A stretch of DNA of 64,000 nt from Lysinibacillus halotolerans. Lineage in GTDB: Bacteria > Bacillota > Bacilli > Bacillales_A > Planococcaceae. This document shows, in pieces, positions 55,192-62,401 of this stretch (positions are counted from its first letter, which is position 1; the number at the start of each line of letters is the position of its first letter). The stretch lies in assembly GCF_003711845.1 (NCBI RefSeq), contig NZ_RHLQ01000001.1, forward strand, positions 124,001-188,000, in the 5' to 3' direction. Under the pieces are notes generated by a model that saw only the letters and a list, made by a program, of their open reading frames with translations, searched no databases and was not told the origin of the DNA. A program made the translations under genes and the position numbers.

Positions 55192-56418
55192 TTGGTAACA
55201 GTATATACATGTCAAAACGGTGTTCGAATCGTTTCAGAAGAAATACCCCATGTTCGATCTATTTCCGTAGGGATTTGGGTAGGTGCTGGTTCAAGGTTTG
55301 AACTACCGGAAGAAAATGGAATCACCCATTTCATTGAACATATGTTGTTTAAAGGTACGAAAACGAGATCCGCTAGACAAATCGCAGAAGAATTTGATCG
55401 AATTGGCGGAGAAATTAATGCTTTTACTTCTAAGGAAAATACTTGTTATTATGCTAAAGTATTAGATCATCATGGACAATTAGCTGTATCGATATTGGCA
55501 GATATGTTTTTTAACTCTAGTTTTGATCAAAACGAATTAGATAAAGAACGACAAGTCGTATTAGAAGAAATTTTAATGAGTGAAGATGCACCTGATGATG
55601 ATGTTCACGAACAATTATGGCGAGTGATGTATCCAACAGACGCGTTAGGTTTACCGATCTTAGGTACGAGCGAAACGTTGTCCACATTTACGTCTGATAC
55701 AATCCGTCAATATATGGAAAAATACTATTTCCCAGAAAATATTGTGATATCGGTCGCAGGGAATGTAACAAATGATTTGCTTCTACATATCGAAAAATTG
55801 TTCGGTCGCTATGAACGTACTGATAAAGCGATGGAAACGGCACTTACGAATCCAACATTTCATTCTGGTCGCTTCGTGAAGGAAAGGGATGTGGAACAAT
55901 CCCACTTAGCTATTTCCTATCCTGCTATAGGAATAAAGCATCCGGATTTAAATAGTTTTATAGCCTTAAACAATATTATTGGTGGCAATATGTCTTCGAG
56001 ACTTTTCCAGGAAGTGAGGGAAGAGAGAGGTTTAGCCTATACAATCTTTTCTTATCAATCCTGTTATGCAGACGTTGGGGCATTCACTATTTACGGAAGT
56101 ACAAATAATCAACAACTAACTATCATGCACGAAACGATTAATGAAACATTACAAAAAGTTCGTACAGAAGGAATTAAGGAATCGGAACTGTCCAATGCAA
56201 AGGAACAATTAAAGGGAAGCTTTGTATTAGGTTTAGAAAGTACGAATTCCCGTATGAGCCGTAATGGACGCAATGAGTTAATTCATGGTCGTCATAAAAC
56301 AATAGATGAAACGATAGCTGAAATTGACCAAGTATCAATGGATAAAGTAGACCGTCTCATTGAATCCATCTTTAGTGGGGACCCGGCTGTATCCATTATT
56401 GGGCAAGGGGTAAAATAA
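55192..56418 (+). CDS. mlpA: M16-family zinc peptidase MlpA (YmxG)
   Basis: 408 residues from a TTG just after GAGGTGAGGAGA. The inverted zinc motif HFIEH is at about 46-50 (ITHFIEHMLFKGT), with AFTSKENTCYYAKVLDHH and the C-terminal R/Y region EVREERGLAYTIFSYQSCY. It resembles mitochondrial processing peptidase subunits. In B. subtilis mlpA lies after pnpA-ylxY. Here it is flanked on both sides by minus-strand ABC transporter genes. Confidence 0.95.
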   Translation: MVTVYTCQNGVRIVSEEIPHVRSISVGIWVGAGSRFELPEENGITHFIEHMLFKGTKTRSARQIAEEFDRIGGEINAFTSKENTCYYAKVLDHHGQLAVSILADMFFNSSFDQNELDKERQVVLEEILMSEDAPDDDVHEQLWRVMYPTDALGLPILGTSETLSTFTSDTIRQYMEKYYFPENIVISVAGNVTNDLLLHIEKLFGRYERTDKAMETALTNPTFHSGRFVKERDVEQSHLAISYPAIGIKHPDLNSFIALNNIIGGNMSSRLFQEVREERGLAYTIFSYQSCYADVGAFTIYGSTNNQQLTIMHETINETLQKVRTEGIKESELSNAKEQLKGSFVLGLESTNSRMSRNGRNELIHGRHKTIDETIAEIDQVSMDKVDRLIESIFSGDPAVSIIGQGVK

Positions 56419-56461
56419 ATTCGCTTCACTTTCTTTTGAATCGATGAAGTAATATTAAGAA

Positions 56462-56500
56462 ACGGTTGTTTCCTTAAAGTGTAGGAAACAACCGCTCTTT
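56462..56500. terminator. Terminator between mlpA and the convergent ABC-2 operon
   Basis: CGGTTGTTTCCT (56463-56474) pairs perfectly with AGGAAACAACCG (56483-56494), loop 8. CTCTTTATT follows on the plus strand and TTTCTTAATATT on the minus strand, so U-runs are weak but the stem is strong. Confidence 0.75.
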
Positions 56501-56501
56501 A

Positions 56502-57128
56502 TTAGAACTCTTTCGTTTCATAAAATTTAACTGAAAGCATATATGAAAGGATGAAAAGTATAGCTCCAAAAATAGGTGAAACATAGCTTAGTTTTTGCAA
56601 TGTTTCTACTGGTGGTAGCTTATCAAGTATAAATGAAAGGGATGCATTAAATCCTATAATTGGAAGAATTACGATTAAAAACAAAAAGAGTCTTCCCTTT
56701 TGAGGTCCGAATTTAATGTAAATCGGTAATAAAAAGGACATGATGATTAGGGATCCAGTGGCCATTAAACAAATGATTGGAAGAAAATCAATAAGAGGAA
56801 TCCCATTTGTCCAATAATTAATTAAAAGTAAAATGGGGCTAAAGAGTAATAATGTACCTATACTTAAAAGTAAACTTAAAATATATTTACTTTTTACGAT
56901 TTCTGATTTTTCCAAAGGCAATGTATTTGCATATAGATCCCAATGGCTCATTTCATCATAAGTAAAAGAAGCTGTTACTTGAATCGTACCAAATATAAAA
57001 ATGGATAAGACCAAGTAAAAGCTATCTTCTAAGAAGAAAGAGACAACAATGAATAATAATAGAATGGTAATAATCATTTTAAGCTGGGACTTCATAGCCA
57101 AAAAATCTTTTAATAATAATGCTTTCAT
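56502..57128 (-). CDS. ABC-2 type transporter permease
   Basis: 208 residues with six hydrophobic helices and short loops, typical of ABC-2 permeases encoded with GntR regulators. The conserved part is near SFTYDEMSHWDLYANTLPLE. No extracellular domain. It overlaps the ATPase gene by 4 bases. Related systems in B. subtilis (ytr, yhc) respond to cell-wall stress; the substrate here is unknown. Confidence 0.85.
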   Translation of the reverse strand: MKALLLKDFLAMKSQLKMIITILLLFIVVSFFLEDSFYLVLSIFIFGTIQVTASFTYDEMSHWDLYANTLPLEKSEIVKSKYILSLLLSIGTLLLFSPILLLINYWTNGIPLIDFLPIICLMATGSLIIMSFLLPIYIKFGPQKGRLFLFLIVILPIIGFNASLSFILDKLPPVETLQKLSYVSPIFGAILFILSYMLSVKFYETKEF

Positions 57129-57976
57129 TTGATGTCGTCTCCTTTCACATAAAATAACATGATGTCTTCAATAGTTGGTTTTTCTAAATAAAAAGCATTA
57201 TTCACTTCATTCCGCTTAACTAAAATTTCAACTCCGAAGGGCGATTTTTTCATACGGATTTTTGAATGATCAGGTAAATCCTTTGATTGTTCAAGGGAAC
57301 CTTTCCATATTCCAAATTGATATAATAAATCATCCTTATTTTCGCTAAATAAAATTTCTCCTTCATGAATAAAAGTAATATAATCAGCAATTTTTTCTAA
57401 ATCACTCGTAATATGGGAAGAAAATAAAATACTATGTTCTTCATCTTGCATAAACTCTAAAAATAAATCTAATATTTCTTCACGAACAATAGGGTCTAGT
57501 CCACTCGTTGGCTCATCTAAAATGAGCAATTTAGGATAGTGTGCTAATGCGGTAGAAATGGAAAGTTTCATTTTCATCCCGCTGGACAATTGTTTAATCG
57601 GTTTATGAATGGGTACTTTTAATTGATCCAATAATTTTAAAAAATAATGATGGTCCCACGTTTTATAAACGGCACCCATTAATTGATTGATTTGTTTTGG
57701 GGTTAGCATTTCTGGGAAATGGATATTATCGAATACGACACCAATTTGTTCCTTAATAGCAATGTCGTTTGACTCTTGATTTAAGCCAAATAATTTAATT
57801 GAACCACGCTCTTTTTTTAACAAATTGATCAGGCACTTAATAGTCGTTGTTTTACCTGCACCATTTTCTCCGACAAAGCCCATAATCGTACCAGACGGTA
57901 AAGTGAATGATACATCTCGTAATTGAAACTGATGAAGCTTTTTATTTAAGTTCAACACTTCTATAGCATTTGTCAT
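57125..57976 (-). CDS. ABC transporter ATP-binding protein (ABC-2 system)
   Basis: 283 residues. Walker A GENGAGKTTTIKCLINL, signature-like LSSGMKMKLSISTAL, Walker B LLILDEPTSGLDP, and H-loop SSHITSDL. The signature is LSSG rather than LSGG, common in this subfamily. The C-terminal 70 residues are a domain typical of BcrA/YtrB-like ATPases. Overlaps by 4 bases at both ends with its neighbours show one tight operon. Confidence 0.93.
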   Translation of the reverse strand: MTNAIEVLNLNKKLHQFQLRDVSFTLPSGTIMGFVGENGAGKTTTIKCLINLLKKERGSIKLFGLNQESNDIAIKEQIGVVFDNIHFPEMLTPKQINQLMGAVYKTWDHHYFLKLLDQLKVPIHKPIKQLSSGMKMKLSISTALAHYPKLLILDEPTSGLDPIVREEILDLFLEFMQDEEHSILFSSHITSDLEKIADYITFIHEGEILFSENKDDLLYQFGIWKGSLEQSKDLPDHSKIRMKKSPFGVEILVKRNEVNNAFYLEKPTIEDIMLFYVKGDDIK

Positions 57977-58353
57977 TGTATTTCCTCCTCTACTAAAAGC
58001 GATAACAATTCTACTAATTCTTCCTTTGGCATACCCGCTAATTTGGCAGTTTGAACTGCCTTCTGCAAAGATTCTTCCACTTGTCGTAATAGCTCTTCCC
58101 GTAAAAAATCTTGATTTCGTTTTGCTACAAAACTACCTTTTCCAGCAACTGTTTCGATGAAGCCATCATTTTCTAGATCGCTGTAAGCCCGTTTTGTCGT
58201 TACTACACTAATTTTTAATTCTTTTGCTAGACTTCGAATGGAAGGTAGTACTTCGCCGGGTTTTAATACACCAGTTAAAATAGCTTGTTTAATTTGTTGT
58301 GTGATTTGTTCGTAAATTGGTTTATCGCTGGCATTGCTTAAGCGTATATGCAT
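57973..58353 (-). CDS. GntR-family transcriptional regulator (YtrA subfamily)
   Basis: 126 residues. The winged-helix domain (about 9-75) has KPIYEQITQQIKQAILTGVL, GEVLPSIRSLAKELKISVVT and AYSDLENDGFIETVAGKGSF. The C-terminal part is a short helical dimerisation region, as in YtrA. It is first in the operon with the ABC genes and probably represses it. Upstream is a consensus -35 inside an array of CAGTTG half-sites. Confidence 0.93.
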   Translation of the reverse strand: MHIRLSNASDKPIYEQITQQIKQAILTGVLKPGEVLPSIRSLAKELKISVVTTKRAYSDLENDGFIETVAGKGSFVAKRNQDFLREELLRQVEESLQKAVQTAKLAGMPKEELVELLSLLVEEEIQ

Positions 58354-58371
58354 TATTTTAATACCCCTTTA

Positions 58372-58419
58372 CAACTGTATATATACACTATACACAGTTG
58401 GTACAGTTGTTGTCAACTG
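58372..58419. promoter_or_regulatory. Operator array of the GntR-ABC operon
   Basis: Four copies of CAACTG/CAGTTG lie at 58372, 58395, 58404 and 58414. They form a perfect inverted repeat (58404-58409 with 58414-58419) over the -35 and a longer one with 12-base arms and one mismatch (58372-58383 with 58389-58400) over the -10 and start site. This is the likely binding site of the GntR regulator. Confidence 0.7.
58387..58416 (-). promoter_or_regulatory. Promoter of the GntR-ABC operon
   Basis: Read on the minus strand: consensus TTGACA at 58416-58411, an 18-base spacer and TATAGT at 58392-58387. An AAAGGGGT SD and the ATG at 58353 follow. Confidence 0.75.
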
Positions 58420-58436
58420 CATACGTGAAAAGGGGT

Positions 58437-58465
58437 CACCATCATTTCTTATGTTGCATATAGTA
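58437..58465 (+). promoter_or_regulatory. Sigma-K-type promoter for ymxH-dpaA-dpaB
   Basis: CACC (58437-58440), a 16-base spacer and CATATAGTA (58457-58465) match the sigma-K consensus mACm-N16-CATAnnnTA. The genes downstream belong to the mother-cell sporulation programme in B. subtilis, which supports the call. About 28 bases separate the box from the ATG. Confidence 0.7.
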
Positions 58466-58492
58466 TCAATAAGCTCATGGAGGAGGGAGACA

Positions 58493-58762
58493 ATGCTGCT
58501 ATCGGAGCTTGCAGAGAAAGAACTGATAGAGATGGAAAATGGCGTAAGATACGGTTATTTGTCAGAAACGGAATGTTTATTTGATCCAAAGACTGGGAAA
58601 ATTTTTGGCTTTGAATTGCACGAACAATCAGCGAAAATACCATTCCAAAAGAAAAAGGCGACAACACCGTTATTCATTCCTTGGGAAGAAATTCATCTCA
58701 TCGGTGAAGATCGGATTCTTTTCCATCGCACATCATCCAAAAGAAGGCAGTTTGAGACATGA
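58493..58762 (+). CDS. ymxH: YlmC/YmxH family sporulation protein (PRC-barrel-like)
   Basis: 89 residues from the ATG at 58493 after TGGAGGAGGGAGA. LSELAEKELIEMENGVRYGY, then DPKTGKIFGFELH and FIPWEEIHLIGEDRILF match the YlmC/YmxH family, small PRC-barrel-like proteins linked to sporulation. Function is unknown. It overlaps dpaA by 4 bases, so it is co-expressed with dipicolinate synthase. Confidence 0.92.
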   Translation: MLLSELAEKELIEMENGVRYGYLSETECLFDPKTGKIFGFELHEQSAKIPFQKKKATTPLFIPWEEIHLIGEDRILFHRTSSKRRQFET

Positions 58763-59541
58763 CCGAAGAAAAATGGTTAGTCGTTGGAACGGACTTGCGC
58801 ATGAAAGTGTTAGCAAAAAATTTAACGAACGAAAATAGAACCGTATATTATAAAAGTTTGAGCGTTTGGGATGAGGAACTAAACAAAACAGTTCTTGAAT
58901 TTCAACCTCATTTTGTTGTGCTACCGATTCATCCATTATCGATAGAAGTACCTATGGTGTTTGGGCTTTCTAAAGCAGTAATTTTTGCTGGGAAGTTGAA
59001 TGACGAGTGGCGTAATATTTTACAACAGAACGACATTCATTTTTATCTACAAGATGAAGCCTTCATTTGGCATAATGCAGCATTAACAGCAGAAGCTTTT
59101 GTATCAAGCTTTTACAATACAAAAAAAGCGATTCAAGGAAAAAAATTTATCATTACAGGATTCGGGCGCGTTGCGAAAATGGTTGCCCATATTTTAAAAA
59201 GTATCGGTGCTGAAGTAAGTATTGCAGTACGATCAGATGTGCAATTAAGTGAAGCAAAAGCCTTTCGTTATGAAGCGGTTTATTTAGACGAAGTGGGTGA
59301 AGTGGTAGGGGACTTTTTCATTAACACGATACCCGCTAAATGGCTGGATGAACAATTTAACGAAAAGATTACCATTCCAGTATATGATTTAGCCTCCCAT
59401 CCAGGGTGTTTACAAGATGGAATTGTAAGAAAGCAATATGAACTGTTACCCGCATTACCAGGAAAATTTTTCCCTGAAGATGCTGGAAATGTACTATATG
59501 AATCAATTGTTGGACAATTAAGGAGGAGAGATCGTTGCTAG
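58759..59541 (+). CDS. dpaA: Dipicolinate synthase subunit A
   Basis: 260 residues. A C-terminal Rossmann domain is clear (KKFIITGFGRVAKMVAHILK; EVSIAVRSDVQ), with FINTIPAKWLDEQF, YDLASHPG and ALPGKFFPEDAG following. The N-terminal domain is reduced, making the protein about 35 residues shorter than B. subtilis DpaA. With DpaB it makes dipicolinic acid from dihydrodipicolinate in the mother cell. Overlaps ymxH and dpaB. Confidence 0.9.
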   Translation: MTEEKWLVVGTDLRMKVLAKNLTNENRTVYYKSLSVWDEELNKTVLEFQPHFVVLPIHPLSIEVPMVFGLSKAVIFAGKLNDEWRNILQQNDIHFYLQDEAFIWHNAALTAEAFVSSFYNTKKAIQGKKFIITGFGRVAKMVAHILKSIGAEVSIAVRSDVQLSEAKAFRYEAVYLDEVGEVVGDFFINTIPAKWLDEQFNEKITIPVYDLASHPGCLQDGIVRKQYELLPALPGKFFPEDAGNVLYESIVGQLRRRDRC

Positions 59542-60125
59542 AAGGTAAACGAATAGGGCTAGGCATAACGGCATCCCATTGTACGTATGAAGATGTAGTT
59601 CCGAAAATTATGGATTTCCGCAATGCCGGTGCAACGGTAGTACCTATCATTACCCATTCCGTGCTAACAGCTGCTACACGATTTGGCACAGGGGAAGAGT
59701 GGATAAAAAAAATCGAGTCCATAACAGGTGAAAAAGTCGTTTCTTCTATCGTAGAGGCGGAACCGTTCGGGCCGAAAAATCCATTAGATTGTATGGTTAT
59801 TGCACCAATGACAGGAAATTCGATTAGTAAATTTGCAAATGCTTCAACGGATAGCCCTGTTTTGATGGCTGCAAAAGCTACGCTTCGTAATGGTTCACCG
59901 GTTGTTTTAGGTATTTCAACGAACGATGCCTTAGGTTTGAACGGTGTAAACATTATGAAATTATTAAACTCCAAAAATATTTACTTTATTCCATTTGGTC
60001 AAGATGATCCACACAATAAACCGAATTCACTCATTGCCGATTTCACAAAAATGGTAGAAACAGTAGAAACTGCAATTGTGCATAAAAAGCAGTTACAGCC
60101 TTTGTTTATACAATATTCTAAATAA
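59535..60125 (+). CDS. dpaB: Dipicolinate synthase subunit B (flavoprotein)
   Basis: 196 residues from a TTG after AAGGAGGAGAGA, overlapping dpaA by 7 bases. Flavoprotein-fold marks: GKRIGLGITASHCTYEDVVP, MVIAPMTGNSISKFANAST, and TDSPVLMAAKATLRNGSPVV. It supplies the oxidation step to dipicolinate. The substrate comes from the asd-dapA products encoded next. Confidence 0.95.
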   Translation: MLEGKRIGLGITASHCTYEDVVPKIMDFRNAGATVVPIITHSVLTAATRFGTGEEWIKKIESITGEKVVSSIVEAEPFGPKNPLDCMVIAPMTGNSISKFANASTDSPVLMAAKATLRNGSPVVLGISTNDALGLNGVNIMKLLNSKNIYFIPFGQDDPHNKPNSLIADFTKMVETVETAIVHKKQLQPLFIQYSK

Positions 60126-60136
60126 TGAAAAATCCT

Positions 60137-60165
60137 AACACAGCTTCTCCTTTTTATGATACAAT
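60137..60165 (+). promoter_or_regulatory. Promoter candidate for asd-dapA
   Basis: TACAAT (60160-60165) preceded by TG at 60157-60158 forms an extended -10; the -35 AACACA (60137-60142) is weak, spacer 17. It would let asd and dapA be expressed in growth, apart from the sporulation genes upstream. Confidence 0.6.
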
Positions 60166-60207
60166 TTTCAACATTATGTTACTAGTTTTTTGAGGAGAGA
60201 TGAGTAA

Positions 60208-61245
60208 ATGGCTAAAGAATTAACAGTTGCAATTGTAGGTGCTACAGGTGCGGTAGGAACAAAGATGAAAGAACAACTAATCAAACGTAATTTTCCAATT
60301 AAACATATAAAATTTTTAGCCTCAGCAAGATCAGCAGGTAAAGAAATTGAATTCGATGGAAAGACTTATACAATTGAAGAAGCTACACCGGACGCTTTTG
60401 AAGGAGTAGATGTAGCTCTATTCTCAGCTGGTGGTTCAGTTTCTGCGAAATTAGCGCCAGAAGCTGCAAAACGTGGAGCGGTAGTAATTGATAATACGAG
60501 TCACTTCCGCATGCATCCGGAAGTACCACTAGTTGTACCTGAAGTGAATAGAGGAGACTTAAAGGAACATAAAGGAATTATTGCTAATCCAAATTGTTCT
60601 ACTATTCAAATGGTGGCAGCTCTTCAACCAATTCGTGAAAAATTTGGTTTAACGAAAGTCATTGTTTCTACTTACCAAGCTGTATCCGGTTCAGGTGTTT
60701 CAGCTATTGAAGAATTGCGTGAGCAAAGTGCACAATGGGAAGCTGGAAAAAATGTAGAAGCGAAAATTCTACCAGCAAAATCAGATAAAAAACATTATCC
60801 AATCGCACGTAATGTCATTCCGCAAATTGATGTATTTACGGAAAATGGCTTTACATACGAAGAAATGAAAATGATAAACGAAACGAAAAAAATTATGCAT
60901 ATGCCTGAACTAGCAGTGGCGGCTACATGTGTACGTGTTCCGGTCGTTTCTGGACATTCCGAGTCCGTTTATATAGAAGTGGAAAATGACGCTTCTGTGA
61001 ATGAGATTTTTGAAGTATTGAAAAATGCTCCTGGAATTGTGCTACAAGACGATATTACGACACAAGACTATCCAATGCCTCTATTTGTAGAAGGTGAAGA
61101 TCCTGTTTATGTTGGACGGATTCGCCAAGATCTATCAAATAAAAAAGGATTCCATTTATGGATCGTTTCAGATAACTTGTTAAAAGGTGCAGCTTTAAAC
61201 TCAATTCAAATTGCAGAAGCGATGTTAGAGGATAACTTACTATAA
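60208..61245 (+). CDS. asd: Aspartate-semialdehyde dehydrogenase
   Basis: 345 residues. NADP-binding [14 protein letters not shown] at the N-terminus, the catalytic Cys in [16 protein letters not shown], and [18 protein letters not shown] are visible, with the catalytic His region [14 protein letters not shown]. It makes aspartate semialdehyde for lysine, methionine and threonine. SD TGAGGAGAGA is upstream. dapG, which follows asd in B. subtilis, is missing here. Confidence 0.97.
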   Translation: MAKELTVAIVGATGAVGTKMKEQLIKRNFPIKHIKFLASARSAGKEIEFDGKTYTIEEATPDAFEGVDVALFSAGGSVSAKLAPEAAKRGAVVIDNTSHFRMHPEVPLVVPEVNRGDLKEHKGIIANPNCSTIQMVAALQPIREKFGLTKVIVSTYQAVSGSGVSAIEELREQSAQWEAGKNVEAKILPAKSDKKHYPIARNVIPQIDVFTENGFTYEEMKMINETKKIMHMPELAVAATCVRVPVVSGHSESVYIEVENDASVNEIFEVLKNAPGIVLQDDITTQDYPMPLFVEGEDPVYVGRIRQDLSNKKGFHLWIVSDNLLKGAALNSIQIAEAMLEDNLL

Positions 61246-61257
61246 GGGGTGTATATA

Positions 61258-62160
61258 GTGGATTTAGGTCGTATTGCTACTGCCATGATTACCCCATTTC
61301 AAGAAAATGGCGCAATCGCTTATGATGTAGTAGAGCAAATAATTGAGCATTTAATAGCCAATGGAACAGATACTATTGTAGTTTGCGGTACAACGGGTGA
61401 ATCTCCCACTTTAACGGTTGAAGAAAAACTCGAATTAATTGATTTTACGGTGAAGAAAGTGAATAAACGTATACCCGTTATCGCTGGAACAGGTGATAAT
61501 GAAACCGAGTTTTCAATTGAAATGACAAAAAAAGTGGATGCCTTAGGTGTTGATGGCGTAATGCTCGTTGCACCATACTATAATAAGCCAAATCAACGTG
61601 GTATTTATGCGCATTTTGAAGCCATAGCGAAAGAAACGTCCTTGCCGATCGTCGTTTATAATATACCGAGTCGAACAGGTATTAATATTCATGCAGAAAC
61701 GACCATCGCTTTAAGTAAAATCCCGAATATAAGAATCGTGAAAGAAGCTAGCGGTAATTTAGATCAAATGACAAAAATACTCGCTGAAGTTTCGGATGAT
61801 ACTTATATTTATAGTGGTGACGACGGTCTCACATTACCATTACTTGCTATAGGTGGTAGGGGGGTTATTTCTGTTGCTGCCCATGTGGTAGGTAAGGAAA
61901 TGCAGGCGATGATTCGGGCGTTTGAAGATGGTCGACATGAAGATGCGTATAAATTACATCAAGCGCTTTTACCAGTAGTTCATCAATTATTTGCTAATCC
62001 AAATCCAGTCCCAGTGAAATATGCTTTATCCAAAGTAGGTTTTAACGTTGAAAAAGTAAGACTTCCATTAGTAGAGCTTCTGGAAGAAGATAAAATGAAA
62101 TTTGATCATACTTGGAATAAGTTCCAAGAAAAACTAAGTGAATTAAACCTTTCCATTTAA
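61258..62160 (+). CDS. dapA: 4-hydroxy-tetrahydrodipicolinate synthase
   Basis: 300 residues from the GTG at 61258 after AAGGGGTG; a GTG at 61249 overlaps that SD. VVCGTTGESPTLTVEEKLEL, the catalytic Tyr in VVYNIPSRTGINI, the Schiff-base Lys in IRIVKEASGN, and YSGDDGLTLPLLAIGGRGVI identify DapA. It condenses pyruvate and aspartate semialdehyde, feeding lysine, cell wall and spore dipicolinate. It lies 12 bases after asd. Confidence 0.97.
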   Translation: MDLGRIATAMITPFQENGAIAYDVVEQIIEHLIANGTDTIVVCGTTGESPTLTVEEKLELIDFTVKKVNKRIPVIAGTGDNETEFSIEMTKKVDALGVDGVMLVAPYYNKPNQRGIYAHFEAIAKETSLPIVVYNIPSRTGINIHAETTIALSKIPNIRIVKEASGNLDQMTKILAEVSDDTYIYSGDDGLTLPLLAIGGRGVISVAAHVVGKEMQAMIRAFEDGRHEDAYKLHQALLPVVHQLFANPNPVPVKYALSKVGFNVEKVRLPLVELLEEDKMKFDHTWNKFQEKLSELNLSI

Positions 62161-62175
62161 AAAGAGATTTCATTT

Positions 62176-62207
62176 AAAAAAGCAAACATTTCGGTGTTTG
62201 CTTTTTT
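62176..62207 (+). terminator. Intrinsic terminator after dapA
   Basis: AAAAAAGCAAACA (62176-62188) pairs perfectly with TGTTTGCTTTTTT (62195-62207), 6-base loop, T run in the 3' arm. Confidence 0.93.
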
Positions 62208-62327
62208 ATTTTCTTTTATTGAATGCACTCTCTTTCCTTTATTTTATCTTGTAGAAGGAAGTCTCTAGCACATGCTGATTTAAAATAAGCAGCATTTAGC
62301 ATTAAATAAAAAATATTCTTTTTTTAT

Positions 62328-62356
62328 TTGTGCTTCATGCATGGACACCGTATAAT
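62328..62356 (+). promoter_or_regulatory. Vegetative promoter for the RNase J gene
   Basis: TTGTGC (62328-62333), 17-base spacer, perfect TATAAT (62351-62356), 45 bases before the GTG start. Confidence 0.72.
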
Positions 62357-62401
62357 GGGTTTAAGTGGTTGTGCGTTCGGGATATTATAGGAGGAAATCA
62401 A

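Noticed and set aside
52837-58440. Accessory ABC region as a mobile element or genomic island
   Set aside because: No transposase, integrase, tRNA, terminal repeats or attachment site is seen at the edges; only synteny differs.
59369-59974. 201-residue minus-strand ORF opposite dpaA and dpaB
   Set aside because: It lies entirely antisense to two well-recognised coding genes, has no SD, and its sequence looks like a reverse-frame shadow.
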